Shown: positions 10,658 through 23,907 of the stretch, piece by piece
Numbering within the stretch: position 1 is the stretch's first letter
Layout of the letters: every line of letters starts with the position of its first letter
DNA from: Laguncularia racemosa
Taxonomy: Eukaryota; Streptophyta; Magnoliopsida; Myrtales; Combretaceae
DNA: 64,000 nt
Assembly: GCA_037954665.1 (NCBI GenBank)
Contig: JBBMOL010000385.1
Coordinates: 62,001 to 126,000, forward strand
Direction: 5' to 3'
Position numbers and translations under genes: made by a program
Notes under the pieces: generated by a model
The model's input: only the letters and a program-made list of their open reading frames with translations
The model's database searches: none
Told to the model about the DNA's origin: nothing

Positions 10658-12696
10658 TGTCGAGTCTAATTTCTGATTTTCCATTCCTAATCCGACTCAT
10701 ACTAGACCTTATGCTCATCTAATATAGATCCTCGACTTGAATTAGGAACTTCATTTTATTTTAAAGTCGCCACCTAACTGTGGTTGGAAAAGATTGAATT
10801 AGGATTAATTAAGCGGATTGATCCTAATTTGGACCATTAGTCAACAAGATTTCCTCTTTTCATTTTTGTGAAAGAGGAAATGGAAAACTAGAGTTTTTGG
10901 GTTCGGAGGCTAACCTATTAAAACCTTAAGGTTACCACCCTATTCCCCTAAAATCTAAACCTTACCCAAATGTCTTTTATTTTATTTTTGTTGTCTTTTC
11001 ATTGTGTTTTTTAGTAACTTATTCTAAGAAAATGATTTTTTATTCTTTTTAGAGTTGCCCCAAACAGGTGCCTACATACCTGCTACTTAGGATCAAATGG
11101 GCCGTAGTTCGCTTTTCCTTAAAAGCATTAATGTGTTTGTGAATTTTAATTATGAAATTACTTTTGATTTACGTTTTTATCATTTTAGTATTTTTCTGGA
11201 AAAATCTAAGCCTAAGCTTGATCAGTTGATTTTTTGAAAAATAATAATTTTAAGGAAAAAACCAATTTTGGATTTATTATTAAAAAAACATTTTTCTAAG
11301 TGATAAAATTTATTTCCCTATTTTTTCAACTTATCTCTAATATTATTGTTAATTTTTATTAATTTTTATTTTATTTTATTATATATATATTTTTTATTTT
11401 TTTAAATTAATTAAAATTTTTCTCTTATATTATTTATCTACCCTAAACTAAAAATCTAAGTTTTACCATTTTTTTTTCTAGTATATCTTTATCATTTTAT
11501 TATTATTTTATAATTTTATAATTTATTATTATTATTATTATTATTTTATTTTTTTCTTTATTTCACTATCATTTTCTATTATTTACTCTAAACTAAATCA
11601 TAAAAAAAACTAATCTAAATTCAAATATTTTTTTTCTATTTTTTATTTATAAATAAAAAGTAAATAAATAAATAAATTCGAAAATAAATAACTAAAAAAA
11701 TAAAAAATAAAAAAAATACAAAAAAAACTGAAAAATCTAACTTACCTAGATCTGGGTCGGTGCGCGGGTTGGGTCAGTCGGGTCGGATCGGGTCGACGGT
11801 TACGGCGATTGGAGGTGTTCGTTGATGGCGTTTCGGCGGCCTTTCGAGGAGGTTGAGGAGTCATTTCCTAGGTTTTCGGGGGTGGCAAACTCAACCGTAG
11901 CGGTGGATTGAGGCTTGATCGACGGTCGTGGCTTGGGGAACTCCAGCGAAGCTTCGATTTCCCTTTTTCTTACTTCTGATCCGTGCTTCTACTTGCTGCC
12001 TTCATCCTCTATTTATAGCCACAAGCAATCAAGCTGGATAAGCTCGGATTTCTCCCGATTGAGGCAAATCGAACTTCGGTTAAAAAAACCATCTCCGATT
12101 TGTGCAAATTCATCAATTTGTTGTGATTTGATTCCAATTAGATGATGTTTATCCTATTTTAGTTAAAGATTGTTGGATTTGTGCAAAAAATCGAATCAAA
12201 ACGGCTAAAATGAGATTTTTCCCCCGCCGACGACGATCTTGGACTAAGGAGGAAGAAGATCACGTGCCCGGCGCATGCATTTGTTCCAGCTAATCAGCTG
12301 CTGACACGCGTCCTAGACGAGGAAAAAAATTTGACAAACGCGGAATCTGCTTCCCTCGAGTTTCAAACCTATGACCTGACCCCTCCCCGTAAACACAGGG
12401 CCATGGCTTGGACCAGTTGGGCTAGCCCACTTACTCTTTTTTTTTTTTTCGCAATTTGCATATATGGAATGCGATTTTTTATTATTTTTACATTTTTTGA
12501 AATTCCAAAAATTTGTAAAAATCATTCAATCCCTTTCATTACTATTTCTACAATTATTTTCCAAAATTGATGTATTTTTCCTATTTATTTTATTTTTTGA
12601 ATATTTTTCCTATTTTTGCTAAATTAGGAAAAAAATGTAAAAAAAATCGAAAATTGATTATTATTGATTATTAGGGGCAAAAATGAGATGTTTACA
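10658..12696 (-). mobile_element. Solo LTR S2 (Tat/Ogre-like, by inference) in the leader of element A
   Basis: About 2.04 kb bounded on the plus strand by TGTCGAGTC and GATGTTTACA, flanked by an exact 5-base duplication AATAA (10653-10657 and 12697-12701). I see no internal retroelement genes. On the minus strand it ends with TTAGGTGGCGACT and GACTCGACA, a style I associate with Tat/Ogre LTRs; this sets the orientation. It has a GC-rich core (about 11750-12420) between T/A-rich arms and a perfect 11-base stem (10849-10859 with 10871-10881). Confidence 0.8.
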
Positions 12697-12701
12697 AATA
12701 A

Positions 12702-12968
12702 CATCCGATATTTTCCCACTCCATGTTTCACCATCTCACGGATCATATACTTAATTTCTCTTAAGATCATATCTTATGCTCTATTGTTTGAAACTTATGT
12801 CTATTGATCATCACTTAGTTTTAAGGATTATTACCTAAACTCTTCGGGATCAACAACCTATTATCAATAAATCAAAACCTAATTACCTAAAAATCATCGA
12901 CCTATTCTCTATAGATCCCAACTTAAGTTCTTAAAGATCATAAACCTAGGTTTAAATACCATCTAAGC
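12702..12968 (-). other. Leader of element A with primer-binding site
   Basis: On the minus strand, just inside the 5' LTR, TGGTATTTAAACC (12961-12949) is a decayed match to the tRNA-Met primer site TGGTATCAGAGCC. The rest has no coding potential. Confidence 0.6.
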
Positions 12969-15108
12969 TATAACACCCTAGAACCCGGCAGCGCTACTAT
13001 TCGCCACGTGTTCTTATCACACAAGAACACTTTAAGGCTCTAAGACTACTTTAATACTATGCAATTCGACAATTCCTATAAATTACCATTCATTGTCTAT
13101 AATAATACCATCATGATATAAAAAACATTTTAATCCATCCTTCAAACCTTGAAACTATTTTAACGAATCCATATTCAACATCTAATATAATGGAAGTCTA
13201 TAAAACTCTAAATCAATATAATCCAGATATTAGTAACCATTACATCCCAATAACAGAGTTCTTTCTAAATTCTAACCACCACAGTAATAATAATAACCAT
13301 CTTCTTCCTCTCTTTGTGGTTCACCCAATCCTAAGTTATCTTCTAAGTTATCATCTCCCTCAATACTTACATCTAAAAAAAAAAATTCTCCTAAGGGTGA
13401 GCTAATGCCCAGTATGTATAACACAAGCACACACACATGAACAAACATGAATAGGTATCACATGCATTATGTAGTACTTAAATAACAACAACCATTTCAA
13501 GATATTATTTAAGCCTATAAGTAACCATAAGGTACGCATGACCCCCTTAACACACTTATCAAATTGAAACATGAATTGGTGATGGGAACTACCACTATGG
13601 GCCCTACACCCATGATCTCTTAAACCACTTAAACTTGGTGATGAGAACTATTACTATAGGCCCCATACCCATGATCACATGAACACTTAAACTTGGTGAT
13701 GAGAACTGCCACTACGGGCCCTATACTTATAAATACTTAAACCACTTGAACTTGGTGATGGGAATCGCCACTACAGATTTTGCACCCATGGTCACTTAAA
13801 AACTTAAACATGGTGATGGAAATTACCACTACAAGCCCCACACCTATGATCACTTAACCACTTAAACCTTAAACCAACCTAGATCATGTCTAGGCATGAC
13901 TCCACTAGGGATAACATCATACACGGATCAGTAAGGTGCTCCCTAGGATCTACCACTATGGGCCCTTAGGTCGAGCTAAGCACATATAGCATACACTTAA
14001 ACACCTAAGTAGTCATTTACTTTATCCATTCCAATAATATATTCTAACTTAAGCAAGCATAAGAAACACATAAGGTACATGTACCTTGAATCCTAATCTT
14101 AAGCATGTCTGGTCTTGAACTTTTGCTAAGCTAAAATCTATAAAACATCAATAAGTCCTTTGTATTACTCTAAGAATAATAAAATCTCTTAACTCCCTTA
14201 ATCTATTAAATTTTCAATGGTCTTACTAGATATTTAGGTTGCATAGAAATTAGCTTAATTAAAAGTTAAATAAGTATACAATTAGGTTATGCTTCACTCA
14301 ACATGGCCATGTTGGAGGCCGTGTAACTCAACACGAGGTGGTATACAATTGTGTCAAAGGTTATGTACCTTTTGCTGTAGGATATAATTTTTATGTAAGG
14401 CGAGATATGATTGTGTTGGGAGGCTATGTTTCTTTTTATAAGGTTTAGGTTTGACATAAGCATGACACGACCATGTTGAGAGATTATATATCTCTCAATA
14501 TATCTAGAATGAACAAGGTTGAGACATGGCTATGTCGGGTAGCCATGTATCCCTCTATGCAATATGGGTTTAACATGGGTGAAATATGACCGTGTTTGGC
14601 AGGCCATGTATCTCTCGGTACTGTTTCATGAACCCTAATTCCTCTATACCAATTCATCTTAATTTTGATTCTTTTTATTCTTAGGTTTAATTTATTCCTA
14701 AACATGTATTTTCTAATCAAATTATGTGGATTAGATTACTTATATCAAAATTTCTGTGAATTGAATCCTTGATTCGAATTCTATGTAATTAAGATGATAT
14801 AACTTAGGTAAATTTCCAATTAGGTATTCTAATTAACACTTTCATAGTAAAACCTTACTTAGAAGAGATTAGGTTAGAAACTTGTTTATTTCCCTTTAGT
14901 TGCCTTTATGTCTTCTCTAAAGCATTTCCTTATCTTATTATCGTTTTACTATAAGAAGGTGAAAAAGATGAGCCTTAGGTCATAATGGAGTATTTATATT
15001 TTGTTTGTAAAATGACCCGTTTACCCCTCAAATTTTATTAAATCTCTCTTTTAACCTTAGCTTTACTCCATAACATATATCAAATAAAATAAATTTTGGG
15101 TATTTACA
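12969..15108 (-). repeat. 5' LTR of gypsy element A
   Basis: About 2.14 kb, plus-strand ends TATAACACCC (TG changed to TA) and TATTTACA. It is distantly similar to the LTRs of the outer element (TGTAACACCC, then CACGTGTTCTTAT), pointing to a related subfamily. Inside, 13560-13890 holds imperfect repeats of an ACTTGGTGATGAGAACT...CACTA unit. 14283-14620 holds clustered palindromic CATGGCCATG/GACACGACCATG motifs. Confidence 0.8.
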
Positions 15109-16046
15109 CATATAGATTTGATGCCCTTGTATTGAATACGATGAGTATTATTATCTATTTGCATAGTATACATGAGTGGCTCATGTAGGTGGACATAAAG
15201 CCAACCATAATGGCTATGCTCTAAAGTGACAGTAAAAGTATCAACTTGAAGAAGAGGGCCAATGGCTTCTTTAATATGCTTTAAAGCTAAGGAAGCATAA
15301 AATTCAAGGGGAAGTTCTTCAACATGAATCTAAACAGCAATAGAAGTAAACCTTGCTTGCGATGGTTTGAAATTGGGTTCCCACTTATAAATTGTAAGGG
15401 ATTTCCCATTCACAAACCAAAGCCCATCCCTAATTACAATCTTGTAGTCTTTAGGATCAAAGATGACTATTGTCTTATCCCCTGCCAAGTCTAATCATAG
15501 AGAAGTTTGAAGTGAAAGACCAAATAAACTTGAGTTTTTGCATGAGGACCATGTAACCTAAAGACAATCTATAAAGCTTAATTATTAGAGCACATTTCCA
15601 AGGGGTTTAAAGTTCCTTTCTCTCTTTAGAGGAGCAAGAACTTGTGTGAAACCTTAGCTGATTCTAAGGTGCATGTACATGCATGGCTTGATTGGAAAAA
15701 GTATCACCTTGTTCATCACTCAGCTAATCATCATTCAAGTCATTATCCATATCGAAGATATCATCATAGAAGAAGGACTTCACGTAGGCATTAGATATAA
15801 TGAAACATGATTTATCTTTATAAGATGGTTTTCTCTCACTAACTGATTGGGCATTTGCTATCAAATCTAGGGGGTGTTATAAATGGAGTAGGAATTAGAG
15901 CCAAGTGAAGAGAAGGGGAAACTTGATGAGAAGAATCAAAGGACGGAGAATGATCAATATCAAGTGAAGAATCATTGTATGATTTGAAGCATTTTTTCTT
16001 TTGGGTCAATTAAGGAAGAAGTAGGGGAAGGAAGGTCGGTTGCCAT
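15109..16046 (-). pseudogene. LINE ORF1 remnant with DUF4283-like domain
   Basis: The minus strand starts at an ATG at 16046 (MATDLPSPTSSLIDPKEKML). It continues after a frameshift through a Ser-rich leader, an acidic segment (FDMDNDLNDD) and a DUF4283-like domain: KCALIIKLYRLSLGYM, then RDGLWFVNGKSLTIYKWEPN, FKPSQARF and HVEELPLEFYASLA. This order is typical of the gag-like ORF1 of plant L1-type LINEs. Several stops and frameshifts make it a fossil. Its 3' part is missing because the 5' LTR of element A abuts it at 15108. A more diverged copy of its first part is at 50505-50673. Confidence 0.65.
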
Positions 16047-17044
16047 TTTGTTAATAATAATTCAAGTTTAATGATGTGTTCTATTGTTCATATAAGACAC
16101 TAAAGAAGGATTTTGTTTTAATATTTATTGATAAAGGCAAAAGAATCTATGTATAGGCTTATTAAGAATAGGCTTCTAGTATGTTAAGCAAATTTGATTT
16201 GATTACATTTGAATTGAGCTCGAATTTAAGTTGTTCAAGTAGTTTATCAAATTGAATTTGAGCTTCAAGATATTTGATTTAATGAGTTTTTGTAACCTAG
16301 TTGATCGAGTTGAGTTTATGTAGAAGTTGTATCTGCTTAAGCTTGAGCATGAATATTATTCTAGTTTTTAAGCAGTAAATTTTGATTGAGTTGAACTTAA
16401 GCTTATCAAATGCCATCTTGAGTCGAGTTCAAACTTGTTGAATGCTACCTTGAGATTAAAATAGTAAGCTTGATCAAATTCGAATCAAGTTTAAGCTTTG
16501 AATTTTTTTAGTGTTCAAGTTTGAGTTTAACAATGTGTCATTTGAATTTGACTCTTCTACATCCCTAAATAAGAACTAACTACTCTAAGTAAATTATTGG
16601 TGTCTAAAGGGATCAAGATTCTCTAAATTTACTCTTCCCTAATTAGCCTTGATTTAGGTTGTTAGATTTTGATTTATAGATTATAAAAAATCCACACTCA
16701 AGATTAAACTTCTTTATGTTTTCTAAGGAGCCCCAATCACTAGGAATGATCATTTGTATTATAAAATTTATTAAAAGATCTAGGGTTTCTACAGCATCAC
16801 ATTTACACTCCTTCAGAAAAGTTAAAACTAGAAAAAATTTTCCATCCATATAGCACCAACTCAATCTTTTTATATTCATATAAAATTATAATAGTTTTTT
16901 CAAAATCGATATATTGCTAAATTTAACTCATATTGACCAATATAACATTAACCATGTAAAAATAACTTATAAATTGGATGATGAATTAACAATATATAAG
17001 TATAATATTAATTAATGTAAAAGATTGTTTTGAAGAAAAAATTA
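16047..17044. other. AT-rich sequence between LINE remnant and duplication copy 2
   Basis: 16047-16440 is shared, with divergence, by 50674-51060 and probably belongs to the 5' region of the LINE. 16200-16560 is rich in short TTGAGCTCGAA/AAGCTTGA runs. The frame at 16643-16879 has no recognisable domain and I do not call it a gene. Confidence 0.5.
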
Positions 17045-20000
17045 TCCGATGTTAACATTTTTCAAGGGATGCAAATGTAGTATTTAAATAATTTAGGATC
17101 TTTCTTTAATTTTGATAGTTTTCAAGGGTACTATTATAATTTACCCAAATAACAAAGTATCTATGCCATTATTTGAGAAAGAAACTAAACTAAGTCTGTC
17201 CCTGATTCAAGCCATAAATCTTACACCAAGCTATGATATATCAATATAAAAAAAATCACCTGTGCTTGAAACATTGCAAAGCCTAATAATGAAATATTAT
17301 GTAAGTCATATACATATGTTGAATTGCATACATGCCTGAATAGTTATACTAATACACATACAATTATAAACCTCATATACAAGCTCATTTATTTAGCTTA
17401 TCTAACTAGAAGGCAGCAAGCACAAACCATGACATAAGAAATCATCTTATACTAAGTTTATGGTTTGTATCAACCATTAGTAACTGAACCCATAGTTGGT
17501 GTCACAATTAGCATTTTATACCATTATTGTGGCTTGTCGACAACTTCTTCCTAGTTTCTCAACTCATAATAACCTTTACTCCACCATATTGATGATTCAC
17601 ATATCTAAAACAAAAGTAGAATCAATGCCTAACTACAAGCCACTTTATTCAAAATATCTAAATTTGAAGAGGCAGCAAACGTCCAATCTATGACCCAATC
17701 ATCCAATCATCAACCTTAGCACAAGCACAAACAATAAAAAACAACTAAAGCCGAATATTTTTAAGTTGATTAGTCTAACCCAATAATTATGATTACATAT
17801 GTAGTAGTATTTGCTTAAGTAGAATCACCAACTTTTAGAATTCCAACTTCAATGTAAAAACTACAGTCATACACAAAACATTGAAATATAATCCCATATA
17901 CTCAAAGTCTCATCCTAAACCCTAGAAATGAAAGAGGGGACCAAATTAGTTAGCCACAAGGTAAAATAGTCAAGCAAGTCCTCCTAGAGCCTAATGTAGT
18001 CAACCACTTTTAGCACCCTACCTATTGCATGCCTATGGTGGTTGATCATAATTTGGCTAGTTGCCTTCAAGGTCATTGACAAAATTTCATCCTGACATGT
18101 TGGTGATTTGACCTAAAGCACACTCAATGGAATCCCGTAACCTTTAAACAAACTTAAAGCAAGTAAGAATGCCCTTTTTAACTCCAAAACACAATCTAAC
18201 TCCATTTTAGCAACAAAATTAATCTCTTCCCTTATCTCAAATCACTAACTTCACATAATTCCACAATTTACAATTTAAAAGATAAATTGATAAACAAAAT
18301 CAACAACAATAACAATTATCAACTGTGTTGTTGCTAGTTTCTTCTAAAGTAGGCTTGAGCTTGAGATAGGTGTGACTTATAGGGGGAATAAGCTTGCAAG
18401 AGAGCACATGTGAACTATCGAGGGCATTAGAGGTGTCTCCAATGTATAGGCTCCAACACTCAAGTCGGTTAAAAGTAAAAAGTAAGGGGAGTGATAGCAA
18501 TAGTAGTAATAAAGTTTGAATGTTAGAGTTTTGATCCTTTACCTTGAAATCTTAGTCATGTATTTATGATGAGAATGAGAGCTAGATATGGCAAGTGTAC
18601 CTTGTTTCAGGATATCCTTGCCAAGCATGGAGGATGCGGTGGAGAGAATAAAGGGATTTGGTAGACTTGCCCTATTCAAAGTATATGCTCTCACCAAGAC
18701 TTATTTGATTTGTCTTATAGGCCACCCAAACCTAGCTTAGAGGTCCATGGTTGAGAGGCCTCAACAAATTGAATTCCTAATTATATTCTTCTAGTTCTTC
18801 AATTTATTGTCACAAGTTTTAAGCTTAATTTAAAAAAAAATATATTTAAATTAGTGTTTATGGCAGTAAACTTTTTAAAACAGAACTTAAAAAACACAAA
18901 CTTATTGGACTATAAGCCCTTGTGCCATGTGCCAACCACACAAATAGCTTCTGCTAACCAAAATTTTTTACCCTCTTAAAACTCCTCCATACACGTTGAG
19001 TGAATTAGAAGACTCTAAAAATGGAATAATGTTAAAAGGAATTTGTGCCAACCACACAAACATCTTCCTTGTTTTTTTTTTTTTTTATATATTGACTCTT
19101 AGGATTGTGAAAACAAAAATGAAAAGAAATCGTAATCATCCAATGTAATTAAATAAAAGAAACGAGAGAGAAAGAACTGTCCTACCCCTCGTTTTATTTT
19201 ATTTTTCTACGGTATTTTTTTTATGTATACATGTGCACCATTACTGAAAATTGAAAGATGCCAAAATCTTCAAAAAGTTATAATATGTGATAGAATATAT
19301 TTAATATTGAAAAAAATGAAAAATAATTCAAATTGAATGACATATTGATACTTCAAAATGGTGATAACATTATATTAAATATTAAAAATATAATATTGAA
19401 GATAAATTATATGTTCAAATATTATATAATTTATTTGATACTAAAATATTATATAATGACATATTCAAACTTTATCTTTATAGGTCATTTTTAAAGGCAA
19501 GATAGGTTAAATACTATGACTTATAGAGATAACTAAACTAAAAATAGCAATTTGAACTTATAAACTCCCATTTTGATACCATCAACCGTGTTATATTTTG
19601 CTTAAAGCGTGTTAATATTAAACCAATCTTAATACAATATCATATTTAATAACAAAATATAAAAGTACAATAGTACCACTAATAAAAAAAATCACTTGTT
19701 TTGATAATATACATATATATATATTTTCCAAAACTTATTCTTACAATTTGAAAAGTCTCAAAATGTCTAGACTTCACCAATTAAAAATTTTATTTGCAAA
19801 AAACAATTTAACTATTTTAGATAAGAGGCTACACTTAGGAATACAAATAAATCAAACCTACTGATAGACTATTTGAATTCAATTCAATATTTGTTTGAGT
19901 TTTATTTCATAACAATGGAGTCAAGTCTAAATTCAAACTCGAGATACTAGTTTACCAAGTCAAGCTTGAACTTCATAATATTAATTTTAAATAACTTCTA

Positions 20001-20534
20001 AGAGATTAAGTCAAGCTTAGATATTAGATAAGTTTAAGTCAAATTTAAATATTAATATTATTTTAATTAAAAATTCAAGTTTGGAATTCTATGCTTAACT
20101 TTAAGTTGAACTCAAGTTATTATATTTCAACTTAAGCTTGAATTCTAGATGAGCACCTTATCTTTCTAAATTGATTTGTTTACAATAGTAGTTATATTTG
20201 TGCAATTTTAAAGGAGTTATGATAGTTTTTGTCGGGTTGTCACACAATTGAGTATGTGTGATTTTTCTAACCCATTGAATAAATTGACTTCAGGCACGTA
20301 TTTTGAAATACAATGCGGGACATAAAGTTCGGAAGTAGCATGGAATTTGGCAAGAGGATCACTCAAAATTAAACACAATGTCTTGTAAAATGAAGTATGA
20401 ATAGCACGAGGCCTTTCCTGAAAACCAATTTATAGCACCATGCAAAAGTAAATGGATGAAAGCAAAGGCAACAGGAACCCAAGCAACCGAAAAGAAAAGG
20501 AGTATTTCCATATGGAAAGGCCAAAATACTTCTT

Positions 20535-21248
20535 TCACATGTAGGGCCATAGGGGTCGCGGATGAAGCTCACACACTACTGGAGCACTCGGGAGGGGACA
20601 GACACCTGTATATGGAGGACAGCATGGCGAGTAACATTCACACTTCGTTTCATCTTTCTTTTCTTCCTTCTTTTCCTCCTCCTTTTCTTCAGCAACAGAC
20701 AATATAAACAGAGCAAAACTTCTTACGTAGCGACTTCACCATAGATGCTATGTCGATGTTGTCTCCAACCAATGTTAGCTGATTCTTCTCTTTATCTGCA
20801 CTCAGCGTGTCCACACCTGCGTATATGACTCCAGCAGAAAATAAGCATCACGGTAACGTTATATTCAATTCAGTTGCCAAAATAAATTTACCCTTAGGAA
20901 GTTCATGCGCTTGCTAAAATCAAAACCTGAAGTATCGAAAATTATGAACTGAAAAATTGAGCATGCTGCTTACCATGATATTTGGTTGCGGCAATATTCA
21001 TCGCCTTTCTTTTTGCGTATTCACAAGGCATCAGCACCTGGATTACTGTCATTTGCTGCAAAACATTAGCCCGGTTAGAAATGCAAATCAGTTACTATTC
21101 TCAGTGCAGTTCTATTGGACTTCGGCTTTCTCATTACCCAGGTCAGGGGTGATCAAAATAGTAACAAATAAGGAACTTTCTTTGTAGCGGAAGACCCAAT
21201 ATCTTCACCAAGGGAATTGCAACAAAAAGAGATTGAACTTGCCTTCAT
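20535..21248 (-). pseudogene. HMA domain gene, second copy, frameshifted
   Basis: Gene structure and splice sites equal those of the copy at 3490-4205: start 21248, exon 2 at 21055-20974, exon 3 from 20816. A TA dinucleotide is missing near 20703-20706 (two TA units instead of three). The codons after RKKFCSVYI then read VCC and stop at 20691-20689. The predicted product is about 80 residues: most of the HMA fold without its last strand, the Lys/Glu linker and the Cys/Pro tail. It may be a new pseudogene, an expressed short HMA protein, or a sequencing error in a dinucleotide run. Confidence 0.8.
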
Positions 21249-21387
21249 CTTAATCAGCTGAAACTGCAACAAGGATGATGGGTTTTCCTCCTATGATGGC
21301 TTGTCTTGCTTGTAAGTCTAGTTTGCATATTGCATTATATATGCTAGTTAGATGCTAGATCGGGAATGAAGTTTTTGCGTTGATCGA

Positions 21388-21416
21388 CCCCCCCCCACAC
21401 ACACACACAAAAAAAA
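21388..21416. repeat. C9-(AC)6-A8 compound microsatellite
   Basis: This is the copy-2 counterpart of the tract at 4345-4376, three bases shorter overall. Confidence 0.9.
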
Positions 21417-21700
21417 GAAATCTCAGTGAGGGAGAGTTCAAGTCAACTTTTGTTCGAAGCACATGCAGGATATAAGACTTGCAGTTTGCCAATGTAAGCA
21501 CTTATAATGAAGGTCAATTCTTGACTATTAGTTTGTTTTACTTGGCAAAACTTAAAAACGATTTTAACAGTTCTCATAAGTTAGATACTTACTATAAGAA
21601 AAGAAAGTTGAGATCACTGCATGATAATTAAATATTAACCTTAAGATGTGTTGGGAAACTATACTAAATTTAGGAAGGTTAATTTGCAATATTTTTTCTG

Positions 21701-21950
21701 AATCAAAGCGCATCTTAATAATGCTAAATAATCATGTACGTAATAGCTTCTTTTTTTTTTTTAACATTAATCAAAATCACATATTGTTTATCAAATGTAA
21801 TATAATTGTTATGAAAATAATACATTTATATGTCATGTCCTAACACCATTGGAAAATGATAACTCCATTGCAAATTCCTAATCTTAAAAGACACATGCAA
21901 AACTTGTAAGCTCTACTTACTAAAGTCCACATATTATGTATAAAAGATAT
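21701..21950. other. Non-coding AT-rich flank of the outer element
   Basis: No gene or motif is visible. It probably represents the sequence that followed copy 1 before its deletion at 4660. Confidence 0.5.
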
Positions 21951-23885
21951 TGTAACACCCTATAATTTAGAGCGCTATAGTTTGTCACGTGTTCTTATTG
22001 GATAGAGACATACATAGGCTTCTACTACTCTTCTTCTTCAACTTATTCAACTCTAATATACATTAAAAGAACAATAACTCCAATAATATAAAAAAAATGA
22101 CTTACAAGCAAGTCACTTTCAACTATATTGTAATTTTAAATTAAATCAAGTATTATACCTCAAAATAACAATCTAAAAATAAGACTTCTAAATTATTACT
22201 AAGTTCATGCTAGCTAAAAAAAACATAATTACACTGGACCCAAGTACTAAATTAAAATGATTTAGAAAGTTGCCCACAAAGTTTCAAATGATCTAATTCT
22301 ATTTCCCCATACTATTCATCATTGTAATAGTAATAATATTGTCCATTATCCTCATCTTGACAATAATAGTACACATCCCCCGACATGTCATATTTAGCAT
22401 ACTCATCATACCTACCTACAATTGAAAAAGAAGAGATTCAAGCCTAAGTGCAGTATGTGAATACCTAAACACATGCTCATGTCATAATAATACAAATTAC
22501 ACATGTATATAATGCAGTAAATACTTAACAATCAATCTCTTACTTATCTTTACATTAATTAACAACCAATACATGGATACTCATGACTCTACCACTCTCT
22601 TTCTTATTTAATATAAGTGTTTTAAAACCTATATTGAGAACTATCACCTCTAGCCCTAACTTTCTACTAGTATTAGGAACTATCACCTTTGACCTCAATA
22701 TCCTTAAAATCTATCTCAAATCATTTCGACATAAAATTACACTAAGGACAATGCTGTATATCGATCATCAGAGTGCCCTATAGGGATCTGCCACCTTTGG
22801 CCCCTAGGTTAAGCCATACACAAGTAACAAATGAGGTATTTACTAAGTTTATGTTAAATTTTATTCATTTACTATATCTAGCAAACATAATAAACAAACA
22901 TGGTATACACATACTTGAAAGAGTGATTTTGGGTTGTACTTGTCTATAATTACCAAGTTTCTCAAAGCCTATTAAGAAATAGTAATTGATTCTTAGTTCT
23001 ACTTTACAAAAAAATCCTAAGCTTCATTAGATCATTCAACAAAGAATTAGTCACCTCTTTCTCCTTCCCCAAGCTCTATCACAAGTAATACCAACTCAGA
23101 ATTGGACTAAAAATTAAATAGAAATACTTAAGGAATGATCTTAAACAACATGAATAGGAATATAACCATGTGTATAGCTATATATCTTACTATATGAAAG
23201 GTCATCTTAGCATACCTAAGTACATGGTCATGTACTCAACACAAGTAGGTACATGCCTATGTACCTAGCTGTGTATTACCTATTTCACCAAATACTTCTC
23301 GTAATCTTCATAGGTAAGTACATGGTTGTGTAGCTTGATAGTGTGCCCCTCTAAACCTCTCAAACTTCTCCATTCTCACCCCTTTTAATCCTTCCTCCAT
23401 TTGATCATTCACTAATCAAGATAATACTCCAAATCTAATGTAAAAACTAGCAAATTTCATGAGTTTAAACAAAATTAGAATACCTACTCGTCTTAATTCG
23501 AATTTACTACTCGAACATTCCTATTTTAGCAACTTGGCATTTAATTGAATTGTCTAAAAACCCTAGTTTGGCAACATGTTATGCCTTTAATCAATTCCCC
23601 ATTAATTAAGGACAAAACGTTAACTTTATTTGAGGTACTAACCTTTGGACATCTGCCAAATTAGGAGTCTTTCATCGTTGAGTAGTGAATTAGGTGATTA
23701 GAGTCCCCTAAAAGATATAGAGGATTCAAATTTTCAAAAAGAGAAAAAAGTGACGTTAGAGTTACGCGATGGCATATATAGCCTAAGGTTAAGAAGACTA
23801 AATTGCTCTCATCTTAAAATTCCTAATTACCTTAATACCCCACCTTTAAAACATTATTTTATTTTCTTTTCTTTTCTCTTTTATA
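21951..23885 (-). repeat. 3' LTR of the outer element
   Basis: Plus-strand start TGTAACACCC; the internal end is near TTTTATA (TG changed to TA on the minus strand). It aligns throughout with 48114-50055. It carries the GTACATGG..GTGTAC palindromic cluster at about 23155-23345. Confidence 0.85.
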
Positions 23886-23907
23886 TTCTCTCCCCCCCTC
23901 CCCTATA
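23886..23907 (-). other. Polypurine tract of the outer element
   Basis: On the minus strand the bases next to the 3' LTR read GGGGAGGGGGGGAGAGAAT, a strong purine run in the exact position of a plus-strand primer. Confidence 0.7.

Larger units (their letters stand above)
17045..21700. repeat. Segmental duplication, copy 2
   Basis: It matches 1-4660 almost exactly; the offset moves between 17040 and 17045 through four small indels. The junction at 17044/17045 is clean and preceded by sequence unrelated to anything else in the window. At 21701 the two copies part: copy 2 continues into about 250 bases of plain AT-rich DNA. The near-identity implies a very recent duplication, gene conversion, or an assembly duplicate. 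Confidence 0.95.

Noticed and set aside
11915..12145. 76-codon plus-strand frame in the GC-rich core of solo LTR S2
   Set aside because: It lies wholly within the LTR and shows no domain; long frames are expected in a local GC-rich block.
16643..16879. 78-codon minus-strand frame in the AT-rich stretch before copy 2
   Set aside because: No domain, no splice signals and no second copy in the window; left as undetermined sequence.
18300..18500. 66-codon minus-strand frame in copy 2 only
   Set aside because: It exists because of one extra G in a G-run relative to copy 1; composition is unremarkable and no family is recognised.
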